Shown: positions 46,606 through 54,900 of the stretch, one piece after another | How the letters are laid out: the number at the start of each line of letters is the position of its first letter | Numbering within the stretch: the first letter of the stretch is position 1 | Assembly: GCF_019145375.1 (NCBI RefSeq) | Contig: NZ_JAHSTX010000001.1 | Coordinates: forward strand, 2,083,001 to 2,147,000 | DNA from: Pseudomonas triticicola | GTDB taxonomy: Bacteria > Pseudomonadota > Gammaproteobacteria > Pseudomonadales > Pseudomonadaceae | Direction of reading: 5' to 3' | Length of the DNA: 64,000 bases | Translations under genes and position numbers: made by a program | The notes under the pieces: model-generated | What the model was told of the DNA's origin: nothing | The model's input: only the letters and a program-made list of their open reading frames with translations | Databases searched by the model: none

Positions 46606-46624
46606 CTTTCACCAGTAGTGGAAG
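46606..46624. promoter_or_regulatory. Candidate LysR box between SDR operon and LysR gene
   Basis: CTTTCAC and GTGGAAG form an interrupted dyad (one mismatch) around CAGTA in the 112-base divergent promoter region. Confidence 0.4.
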
Positions 46625-46665
46625 CCACCTAGAATCACTTTCAATCATTCGTTGAAGGTTCGCAG

Positions 46666-47592
46666 ATGGAAACCTTAGGAAATTTGCTCTCATTCGTGCG
46701 CAGCGCCGAGGCGGGAAGCTTCTCTGCCGCCGCGCGGCGTCTGGGCCTGACACCCGCGGCGGTCAGTCGCAATGTCGCGCAACTGGAAGCCAACCTCGGC
46801 GTACGCTTGTTTCAGCGCAGCACACGCAAACTCACGCTGACCGAAGCGGGAGAACGCTTTCTGGCCAACGTCGGTTCGGGACTGGAGAGTGTTCAAGCGG
46901 CGATTGCCGACGTGGCCGGCAATGCCGGAGAGCCTTCAGGGCTTTTGCGTCTGAGCGCAGCACCCGGTTTCGCCAGGGATTTTCTGTTGCCGCTGATGCC
47001 CGAGTTTCTCAAGCAATACCCCGCCGTGACCCCTGAATGGCACGTCGACAATCGCCAGGTCGATCTCATCGCGGACGGGTTTGATGCGGCCATCGGCGGC
47101 GGCATCGAACTCGCGCAAGGTGTGGTCGCCAGAGCCATCGCCCCGGCGCATCTGATTCTGGTGGCCTCGCGGGAGTATCTGTCGGGGCGCTTGCGCGTCC
47201 AGCGCATTGAAGAGCTGGCGACGCTGGATCATCTGGCCATGCGCTCGGTGCAGACCGGCAAGGTGCGCAGCTGGATGCTGCAAGGGCCCGACGGGCAACG
47301 AGCGCCCCTGGAGTTGACGCCGCGCCTGTTGGTCAACGACCCGCAAGCGCTGTGTCAGTGCGCGCGCTTGGGATTAGGGGTTGCGCTGTTGGCGGTTCCG
47401 GACGTGCTGCCGTATCTGCAGGACGGCACGCTGGAGAGGGTTCTGCCGGGCTGGCATGTCGATGCGGGGCAGATTTATTTGTACTTTTCCAGCCAGAAAC
47501 TGTTGCCGGCAAAGACCCGGGCTTTTGTGGATTTTCTGGTCGGTCAGGCTCGACAGGATGGGTGGGCGACTCGACTCGATGCTCGAGCTTAG
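46666..47592 (+). CDS. LysR-family transcriptional regulator
   Basis: This 308-residue protein has a helix-turn-helix at about residues 18-40 (AAARRLGLTPAAVSRNVAQLE) and a CrgA-like effector domain. It is divergent from the SDR/NADP/SnoaL operon and is the likely regulator of it. The family often senses quinones, aldehydes or aromatic compounds, which fits the oxidoreductase targets. Confidence 0.9.
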   Translation: METLGNLLSFVRSAEAGSFSAAARRLGLTPAAVSRNVAQLEANLGVRLFQRSTRKLTLTEAGERFLANVGSGLESVQAAIADVAGNAGEPSGLLRLSAAPGFARDFLLPLMPEFLKQYPAVTPEWHVDNRQVDLIADGFDAAIGGGIELAQGVVARAIAPAHLILVASREYLSGRLRVQRIEELATLDHLAMRSVQTGKVRSWMLQGPDGQRAPLELTPRLLVNDPQALCQCARLGLGVALLAVPDVLPYLQDGTLERVLPGWHVDAGQIYLYFSSQKLLPAKTRAFVDFLVGQARQDGWATRLDARA

Positions 47593-47683
47593 CCAGCAAG
47601 TTATACGACCTCTGAAACTCAAGCAGCATCATGCCCAAGCGGATTATCCAGCCTTTCAAGCTTGCCGCCCCTGCTCGATTACG

Positions 47684-47704
47684 GTACAAATCGAACAGTT
47701 GTAC
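47684..47704. promoter_or_regulatory. GTACAA-N9-TTGTAC dyad upstream of the EamA gene
   Basis: GTACAA (47684-47689) and TTGTAC (47699-47704) form a perfect 6-base inverted repeat 56 bases before the EamA exporter start. It is a candidate operator for a dimeric regulator encoded elsewhere. Confidence 0.45.
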
Positions 47705-47760
47705 GACAACATAATAAAAACCTGAGCCACCCCGAGTGGCTATCATTTTTGAGATCTGCC

Positions 47761-48720
47761 ATGTCCCGTCCTGAGTTTGCGCCAACCGTCCCCCCGCCCT
47801 TCCCCCGTTATCTCGCCGTGATCATTCTGTTGTGCATGGGTTGTGCGTTCGCCGGCAACCACGTCGCGGCACGGGTCGCTTTTGATGATGGCGCAGGCGT
47901 GCTGCTGGCAATTCTGATGCGCTCGGGCGGGACCTTGCTGGTGCTGGCCATTCTCGTCCTGTGGCAGCGGCAAAGCCTGCGTCTGCCGACGGGCGCGTGG
48001 CGTTGGCAACTGTTGTTGGGCCTGCTGATTACTGCGCAGAGCCTGTGTCTGTACTCCGCTGTCGCGCGGGTCCCGGTCGCTTTGGCGCTGCTGGTGGCCA
48101 ACGTGTTTCCGATCCTGCTGGCCTTGCTGACCTGGGCGCTGGGCGGCCCACGACCAAGCGCACGCACCGCGATGTTGATGGGCTTGATTCTCGTGGGATT
48201 GGTGTTCGTACTGGACGTCCCCGGACGTCTGTCAGACAGCGCGAGCGTCGGCCCGGAATGGCTACTGGGCGTCGCACTCGCCTTCTGCGCCGCGAGCGTA
48301 TTCGCCTGCGCGCTGTGGATCACCGATCACAAGCTGTCGCAAGTGCGCGGCTCGGTGCGCAGCCTGCTGACCATCTTCATCGTGTTCAGCAGCGTCAACC
48401 TGGCCGGCCTGACCGGCGCCCTCCCCGGCGGACTCAACCTCCCCGCCACTTCAACCGGCTGGCTGGCCCTTGCCACGCTTGTCGTGCTCTATGGGACCGG
48501 CTTCATTGTGTTGTTCATTTCCGTGCCCCGACTGGACATGCCACGCAACGCCCCGGTGATGAATATCGAACCACTGGCGACGTTGTTGATGGGCTGGATT
48601 GTGCTGGATCAAATGCTCAGCAGAGGGCAGATCGTGGGTGGAGTGATTGTGGTGAGCGGGATTGTTTTGCTGACGTATCGCATAGCGCCGGTGAGGGTTG
48701 GGGTGAAGGCTGAGGTTTGA
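47761..48720 (+). CDS. EamA-family (DMT) exporter
   Basis: This 319-residue membrane protein has ten hydrophobic segments in two EamA repeats (first repeat includes GCAFAGNHVAARVAF; second ends with the conserved EPLATLLMGWIVLDQ). DMT exporters of this type move amino acids or metabolites out of the cell. The start at 47761 is preferred to the open frame upstream because the membrane domain begins here. Confidence 0.88.
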   Translation: MSRPEFAPTVPPPFPRYLAVIILLCMGCAFAGNHVAARVAFDDGAGVLLAILMRSGGTLLVLAILVLWQRQSLRLPTGAWRWQLLLGLLITAQSLCLYSAVARVPVALALLVANVFPILLALLTWALGGPRPSARTAMLMGLILVGLVFVLDVPGRLSDSASVGPEWLLGVALAFCAASVFACALWITDHKLSQVRGSVRSLLTIFIVFSSVNLAGLTGALPGGLNLPATSTGWLALATLVVLYGTGFIVLFISVPRLDMPRNAPVMNIEPLATLLMGWIVLDQMLSRGQIVGGVIVVSGIVLLTYRIAPVRVGVKAEV

Positions 48721-48784
48721 GGGGGTGTGGTGGCGGGACTCTTGGTTGGCGAGTCCTGCTTATCGCCCCCGGCTCGATACCGGA

Positions 48785-48919
48785 TCAGCAGAATTGCAGG
48801 CTCTCAAGGTCTACCTGGGCATAGCTTCCTATTTCACCCTTGTAGAGATAAATCGCAGTTACCTCCAGCTCCGTTCGTAAAAATTCCGCCAGCGTTCTGA
48901 GTCTGGTGCTTGTGGTCAT
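48785..48919 (-). CDS. Possible 44-residue small protein
   Basis: A short frame ATG 48919 to TGA 48785 encodes a protein-like sequence (TSTRLRTLAEFLRTELEV, then IYLYKGEIGSYAQVD). The frame is open about 29 codons further upstream. No convincing ribosome site is seen and no family is recognised. It may be the end of a decayed gene or a real small protein. Confidence 0.3.
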   Translation of the reverse strand: MTTSTRLRTLAEFLRTELEVTAIYLYKGEIGSYAQVDLESLQFC

Positions 48920-49251
48920 GGCAGGGCGTACATAGATTGCCAGCGTACGAAAATTCGCTTGGGCAGATCTGCGCCAATAACCGGTTTCCCCGTACCTCCC
49001 AACCTACCCAACCTACCCAACCGCGCGCGGATTCTTTGTCGTCATTTGGTTCAGCGCCGCTGGCGTTCCCTCCCCCGGCTCGCAGAAACGTTCGACCTTG
49101 TTCGTAGCGGTAGTTTTTCGGCGGGTTTGGAACGTAACCACTCAATCCTTGATTCCTTGTTCTGATCCTTGAAGAACGGCCCGAAGGGTGACAGTCGAGG
49201 CCGGGTGGTGCAAGCCGTGGCGGTGTGCCAGTCATGGCACAACCGTGGGAT
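48920..49251. other. Intergenic stretch without a supported gene
   Basis: This region contains three copies of GGTTGGGTA-like sequence on the minus strand (about 48999-49022) and several overlapping short frames on both strands with no ribosome sites. It is downstream of the DUF6124 gene. I see nothing that decides function. Confidence 0.4.
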
Positions 49252-49275
49252 GCGACGAGGTTTTGCGCTCGTCGC
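49252..49275 (-). terminator. Hairpin after the first DUF6124 gene
   Basis: GCGACGAG and CTCGTCGC form a perfect 8-bp stem with an 8-base loop, starting 8 bases past the stop codon. It has no U-tract, so factor-dependent termination or mRNA stabilisation is possible. Confidence 0.55.
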
Positions 49276-49283
49276 GTTGCGGG

Positions 49284-49643
49284 TTATTTGGCTATTTCGA
49301 CTTTATCCAAAGCCTGATTTACCGCGATTTCGCCGAGCATGACGACCTGGGCGATGCCCAGCAGGGTTTTACGGCGCGGGTTGTCGAGCAGCGCGGCGAA
49401 GTCGTAGAGCATGGTGGTGGCCGAGCCGAGGGATTCGCTGGCGTTGGCCAGCAGGGACTCGGTGTCGTATTTCGGGTTGGCGAGGAACATCTGTTCCGGA
49501 GTGTTGGTGCTGGCCAGAATTTCGGCGGGGCCGAGGTAGTGATCGAGGGCGCGTTCGGCGGCTTCGTGAAGCTTTTTCGAGGCGCTGGATTCGTAGGGCG
49601 ATGCGGGGTCGGTGGTTGGGGGATTGGGTGTGACTTTGAACAT
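49284..49643 (-). CDS. DUF6124-family protein (formerly DUF3077), copy 1
   Basis: This 119-residue protein starts MFKVTPNPPTTDPASPYES at 49643, with AGGAG upstream. It is helical, with the shared core SKKLHEAAERALDHYL, a TESLLANASESL helix and a terminal LLGIAQVVMLGEIAVNQAL. Two paralogues lie at 60396 and 60877. The family is typical of Pseudomonas and of unknown function. The gene has a long structured leader (49680-49950). The frame continues upstream through that leader but is not coding there. Confidence 0.88.
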   Translation of the reverse strand: MFKVTPNPPTTDPASPYESSASKKLHEAAERALDHYLGPAEILASTNTPEQMFLANPKYDTESLLANASESLGSATTMLYDFAALLDNPRRKTLLGIAQVVMLGEIAVNQALDKVEIAK

Positions 49644-49679
49644 GGTGAAACTCCTGATTATTCGTCTGGAGCTGCCAAC

Positions 49680-49950
49680 ATCACTTGCAGATGATGGGTG
49701 GCAGCTGTGTGCGGGTCTGCAAGACCGGGAAATCAGGAACCCGGCAGACCCGAGGGTCTCCCGCACAAAGCCGCCATTGAGCGGACACGAACAAGTGTCC
49801 TTTTGGCAGGGCTATGCGACTGATTTCCGACGGGCTTGCAGACCCGATCACTGATGAGCAGTGACAGGAATCAAGTTACGGAGGGAACGGCAGACGCACA
49901 AGCCGGCGGATTCTGGCGTAGTCGTAGGGAATGGCGCAAGGCGTTGTAGC
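49680..49950 (-). ncRNA. Structured leader RNA element, copy B
   Basis: On the minus strand, upstream of the first DUF6124 gene, the core 49863-49680 forms in order: hairpin CACTG/CAGTG, strand CGGGTCTGCAAG, helix strand GGAAATCAG, hairpin GGACAC/GTGTCC, hairpin AGACC-CTCG-GGTCT, strand CTGATTTCC, strand CTTGCAGACCCG and hairpin ATCA/TGAT. The same helices with different bases occur upstream of the 60396 gene. A conserved primary block (CTACAACGCCTTGCGCC and CAGAATCCGCCGGCTT) lies 5' of the core. It could be a cis-regulatory leader or an independent RNA. Confidence 0.6.
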
Positions 49951-50026
49951 CGTTTGCTTGAGGCTGGAGTTACTGTTTAAACGGGCTGAGGGTTTTCTGT
50001 TTATGTGGCTGTGAATGGGCTGGCGT

Positions 50027-50047
50027 CATCGCGAGCAGGCTCGCTCC
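50027..50047 (-). repeat. Single REP sequence
   Basis: A lone REP palindrome (TCGCGAGCAGGCTCGCTCC, with a one-base-shorter end) lies between the leader and the GlxA-type regulator gene. Confidence 0.7.
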
Positions 50048-50081
50048 TTGGTATTGGGACGTTGGTTAACCAACACGAGCC

Positions 50082-51026
50082 TCACACCATCCGCCGCGAA
50101 TCCCGCCGCACCGCCTGCGGCGGCACGCCAAAGCCGCGCATGAACACCTCGCGCATGTGCCGGCGGTCACGAAACCCGGTTTCTCTTGCAACCACATCCA
50201 GACTGTGACTGCTTTGCTCGATCAGCAAACGCGCTGCTTCCAGCCTTAGGCTCTCTATCGCCTTGGCTGGTGACTGGCCGGTTTCGGCGGTGAACACGCG
50301 GGTGAATTGCCGCGGACTCAGGTGCACCACTTCGGCCAGTTCTTCGACGCTCAGCGGGCGATTGAGGTGCTTGCGCGCGTAGTCCAGCGCACTCTGAATG
50401 CGGTCGGATTTGGGCGACAGCGAGAGCAGTTCCGAATGCTGCGACTGCCCTCCGGACCTACGCTGATGCATCACCAGTCGATGGGCGACCGAGCGGGCGA
50501 TTTCGCTGCCCAGATCCTTCTCGACCATACCCAGCGCCATGTCGACACCAGCGGTCATGCCCGCCGATGTCCACACCGGGCCGTCGATGATGAAGATGCG
50601 GTCGTCCTCGACATTCACCGAGGGATGCATCCTGCGCAGCGCCGGGGCGAACGCCCAGTGCGTGGTCACGCGGCGGTTATCCAGCACACCGGCCTGCGCC
50701 AATACGAACGAGCCGGTGCAGATGCCGGCCACGCGGCGTGCGCCGTCGACGAGCCCGCGCACGCTGTGCAGCACGTCAGCATCGGGCGGTGTCAGCGGTG
50801 TCAGCGTGCCAGCCACCAGCCAACTGTCGGCCAGCCCCGCCTGCGTCAGTGGCAACGTATCGACGTGCAAGCCCAGCGAGGAGCTGACGATGCCGCCGGC
50901 CTGGGAAAAGTTCTGCACCTTGTACACGGCTTTGCCGGTGACGATGTTGGCGAACTCGAACACCGACTGGGTCGCCAGCGCCATGACCTGAAAACCTTCA
51001 GTGAGCAGATAGCCGACTCGATGCAT
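50082..51026 (-). CDS. GlxA-family AraC transcriptional regulator
   Basis: This 314-residue protein has an N-terminal DJ-1/PfpI-like domain (about 5-185, with nucleophile-elbow CTGSFVLAQAG) and a C-terminal AraC double helix-turn-helix (LAEVVHLSPRQFTRVFTAETG and ARETGFRDRRHMREVFMRGFG). The class includes regulators of choline and amine metabolism. It is divergent from the SDR at 51143, with 116 bases between them, and probably regulates it. Confidence 0.9.
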   Translation of the reverse strand: MHRVGYLLTEGFQVMALATQSVFEFANIVTGKAVYKVQNFSQAGGIVSSSLGLHVDTLPLTQAGLADSWLVAGTLTPLTPPDADVLHSVRGLVDGARRVAGICTGSFVLAQAGVLDNRRVTTHWAFAPALRRMHPSVNVEDDRIFIIDGPVWTSAGMTAGVDMALGMVEKDLGSEIARSVAHRLVMHQRRSGGQSQHSELLSLSPKSDRIQSALDYARKHLNRPLSVEELAEVVHLSPRQFTRVFTAETGQSPAKAIESLRLEAARLLIEQSSHSLDVVARETGFRDRRHMREVFMRGFGVPPQAVRRDSRRMV

Positions 51027-51142
51027 GGTCGCGCTCCGTTTGTTGAATGTCCTGAAACACTACCACATACGTCATTCAGGTCGGAGCAGGTTTTCTCCAT
51101 CATGGCTCACATACCAATCAATCCACTTGCGGGACGCAGCTC

Positions 51143-51907
51143 ATGAAACTTGAAGCCAACACGATCTTCATCACCGGCGGCACTTCCGGCATCGGCCGCG
51201 CACTGGCCGAGGCCCTGCATCAGCGCGGCAATAAGGTCATCATCGCTGGTCGTCGCCAGACCCTGCTGGCAGAGATTGCCCAGGCGAATCCGGGCATCGA
51301 CACCGTGCAGCTGGACATCAACGATGCGCAGCAGATCAAGGACGTCGCCGCCGAAGTCATCCGCCGCCATCCGTCGTTGAACGTGATCATCAACAACGCC
51401 GGAATCATGCCCTTCGACAACGCGGGTTCCGGCGACTACAACGATGAACAGGCCGTCGGTCTGTTGCAGACCAACCTGCTCGGCCCAGTGCGCGTCAGCG
51501 CGGCGTTCGTCGAACACCTCAAGCGCCAGCCCGAGGCCTACATCATCAACAACAGCTCGGTGCTGGCCTACCTGCCGCTGGCGACCACGGCGCTATATTC
51601 GGCGACCAAAGCGGCGATCCATTCCTACTCGCTGTCGCAGCGTTTCATGCTGCGCGACACCAGCGTCAAGGTCCTGGAAATCGCGCCACCTTGGGTTGAT
51701 ACCGACCTGATTCACAAGAGCGGCGACGAGCGCGCCATGCCGCTGGGCGAGTTTATCGAGGAAACCCTGATCAAGCTGGAAACCGCCACCACCGAAGTGC
51801 TGGTTGACCGAGTCTTGCCGCTGCGAGCCAACCAGGGCGCGAACGAGCACGGGTTGATCGAGCAGTTCAACCTGTCGCTGCTGGAAAATCCTATTCCGGT
51901 GGCCTGA
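51143..51907 (+). CDS. SDR-family oxidoreductase (DltE-like)
   Basis: This 254-residue SDR has the motifs TGGTSGIGRALAEAL, NNAGIMPF, SSVLAYLPLA and YSATKAAIHSY, then EIAPPWVDTDL, a pattern typical of DltE-like SDRs. It should be a cytoplasmic NAD(P)-dependent reductase of unknown substrate. The divergent GlxA-type gene is its likely regulator. Confidence 0.9.
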   Translation: MKLEANTIFITGGTSGIGRALAEALHQRGNKVIIAGRRQTLLAEIAQANPGIDTVQLDINDAQQIKDVAAEVIRRHPSLNVIINNAGIMPFDNAGSGDYNDEQAVGLLQTNLLGPVRVSAAFVEHLKRQPEAYIINNSSVLAYLPLATTALYSATKAAIHSYSLSQRFMLRDTSVKVLEIAPPWVDTDLIHKSGDERAMPLGEFIEETLIKLETATTEVLVDRVLPLRANQGANEHGLIEQFNLSLLENPIPVA

Positions 51908-51923
51908 ACTCACCGACAGAAAC

Positions 51924-51944
51924 ACCCGGGCTCAATGCCCGGGT
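51924..51944. terminator. Hairpin between convergent SDR and kinase genes
   Basis: ACCCGGGC and GCCCGGGT form a perfect 8-bp stem with a TCAAT loop. It lies 16 bases after the SDR stop and 20 bases before the kinase stop; no T-tract is present. Confidence 0.6.
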
Positions 51945-51964
51945 AGCCTGGCTGTTGATCATGT

Positions 51965-54900
51965 TCATTCACAACGCGGCAAGCCAAACACCACCCGCGC
52001 CCCGCTCGGCTCATTGCGCTCGGCCCACAAGCGTCCGCCGTGACTTTCAATGATCGTGCGGCAGATCGACAGGCCCATGCCCAGCCCGGTGGATTTGGTG
52101 GTGTAGAACGCCGTGAACACTTGCTCTGCCTGTTCGCAGGCGAAGCCCGGACCTGAATCGCTCACGCTGATTTGCACGCTGTCGCCTGACGCTTCACTGC
52201 GAATCAGCAGGCGCCGCTGCCCTACCTCCATGTTCGCCATGGCTTCGAGGCTATTGATGATCAGGTTGAGCAACACCTGTTGCAGTTCGACCCGGTCCGC
52301 CACTACGAAAGGCAAATCTGCCGCCAGCTCAACGCTGACTTCGGCGCCGTGCTTGAGCGCTTCGCCACGGCTGAAATCGACCATTTGCTCAATCAGCAGA
52401 TTGAGGCTGACAGGCTGGCGCTGCGGTGGAGTTTTGTGAATCAGCGCGCGGATGCGCCCGAGTACGTCGGCTGCGCGATTGCCGTCGACAATGATATGCC
52501 GCAGGCCCTGCTCCACCTCGTCGAGGTTCGGTGGCCGCGCACCGAGCCAGCGTAGCGCGGCATTGGCATTGGTTACCGTGGCGGCTATTGGCTGATTGAC
52601 TTCGTGAGCGATCGACGCGGCCAACTGGCCCATGGTCGCTACGCGATTGGCGTGGGCCAGTTCCGTTTGCACCTGGCGATAACGGCGCTCGCCTTCGCGC
52701 ACGTGTTCTTCGGCGAGCTTGCGTTCGCTGATATCCAGCACGAAGGCCAAACCCTGCTGCTGACTCGCCTCGAATGCGGCCAGACCGACAATCACCGGCA
52801 GCCGACTGCCATCCTTGCGGATGTATTCCTTTTCGAATGGCTGGGCGCGGCCGGTGCGGATGGCGGTTGCCAATGCGGCGTCGCTGCTGGCGCGCATTGA
52901 CGGCGGGGTCATGTCGCGCCAATGCACGAGACCCGATAGCAGCTCATCCCGGGCGTAACCGACCATGCGCAGGAACGCGTCGTTGGCCTCGATGATCTTC
53001 CCCTCCACGCTCCACACGACGATGCCAATGATGTTCGCATCGACCAGCCGACGGATTTTCGCTTCGCGCTCGGCGAGGTCGCGGTACAGGCGCGCGTTGT
53101 CCAGCGAGATCGCAGCCTGCGACGCCACCAGCCGCAGCACGGCCAGACGCGCCGGGCTGAACACGCCGGCGGACAGGTTGTTTTCCAGATACAACGCCCC
53201 GACCACCCGTGCCTGATTCATCAGCGCCAGGCACAGGATTGAGCGCGCGCCACGCTGCTGAACGTATGGATCTGCAGCGAATAGCTGATCCGCGACGGCA
53301 TCGTCCAGGCACAGGTTTTCGCCGGTGCGCAGCGTCTGGTAGAGCACCGACTCAGCCAGCGCCACCGCCTGCAGCGGCGCGTTGCACAGCTGCGTGGCAC
53401 CGTCGCCGATACGGGTTCGCGCAGCGACATAGGGAACGTCGGCGTTCAACAAAATAAGCAGGCCATGCTCGGCCCCGGCCTGTTCGATCGCGGTGCGCAT
53501 CACCGTTTCGATCAAACGGTCCAGGACGATCTCGCCGGAGACTGCTTGAGAGACCTTGAGCACCGTCGCCAGGTCGAGATGTTCAACTGGCGTAATGAGC
53601 GTGGTGACCGGATTCGGTTGCGCCTCTTCGGCACGCAGAAAACGATGACGTCGCTCCAGCTCCCGCACCTTGCCAGCAGCCCCCCAACGCAGATAGGCGT
53701 AGCGTGCGTCGCGCAGGTAACCCCGGGATATCCTGGCCAGCCCGCGAGCGCTGTAGAACCGTGCGGCCAGTTCGTTGGCCAGCGCTTGGATATGTAGCAA
53801 ACCATTGTCCTGAGCCAATTGAATGGCTTGCTCGTACTGCAATTCGGCTTCGAGCAACTGCCCGGTGACGCGCGCCATTTCCGCGCCGACCAGCGCCACC
53901 TGACTGGCGAAGGTCTCTGCACACAAGCGCGCCCACGTCTGCAACTGTTCATGATGTTGACCCAGACGCTGCAAAGCACCCGCGTCAGTTTCGCCGTGGG
54001 CCGCCAAGGTCAACGCCGCGTAGAAATGGTATTCGGCCTCCTCGAAAAACGCCGAAACCACCCACAAAAGTCCCTGCGCCTGGGCCGCGCACTCAGCGGC
54101 CGCCGCGTAATCCCCGGCCAGATAGCGCGCCTGCAACTTGCGTACCCAGTACTTGCCGCGCGCCAGCGCCAGATCCGCCGAACCGGCCAGATGCGCTTCG
54201 ACAGCTGTTTCATCGAACCCCTCATCGTCGAAACAGCCGAACGTCGGCGTCTGCCCGCGCAGCATGCGGATCAGCGTCAACTGGCAGCGCATGAAATCCG
54301 CCACCAGACCGAAACCGACCTTTTGTGCATAGACCAGCCCTGATTCCGCTTGCGCCTGCACCTCGGCCAGCGGCTCGCCGATAAACAACAGATCGGAAAT
54401 CAGGCTGTTTCCAGCGAACGCTGCATACGGCAGATCGCCGCTGCGATGGGCCGCGTTGAGCGCACGGCGCAACAGTTCGCGGCACTCGCGCACTGGCCGC
54501 ATCCAGCGCACCACGAAGATCGAGAAGCACAACCAAGTGCTCGCTTCATAACGCGTGAGCCCGCGCCGATCAACCAGATCGCAGCCCAGACGGCCAAATC
54601 GATAACCAGCGGCATAGTCGCCAAAACGCGGCCCCGACACGCGCCCGAAGTTGGCATAGAGCAGGCAGGAGGCGTCGCAGTTGCCATATTGCAGGCTCAG
54701 GCTGATCGCTTTGCAAATGGTCAGGCTGGCGAGGTTCAGATCCGACTGCACCGCCGGCGCGAAGAGTTTGCCTAGCGCATCGAGGGTGGCCCGCGCGGCA
54801 GGATCCTCCATCAGCGGCAAGTCGATCATCTGCTCGATACTGCGCCCGCGCAGGCTGGTCCAGACCTGCTGGTATTCGTCGCGCACCTGAATATCGTCCG

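Noticed and set aside
48834..49235. 133-codon minus-strand frame below DUF6124 copy 1
   Set aside because: No ribosome site, unusual Gly/Asn/Cys composition with Trp-Gly-Trp repeats, and no family similarity; a neighbouring short frame looks more protein-like.
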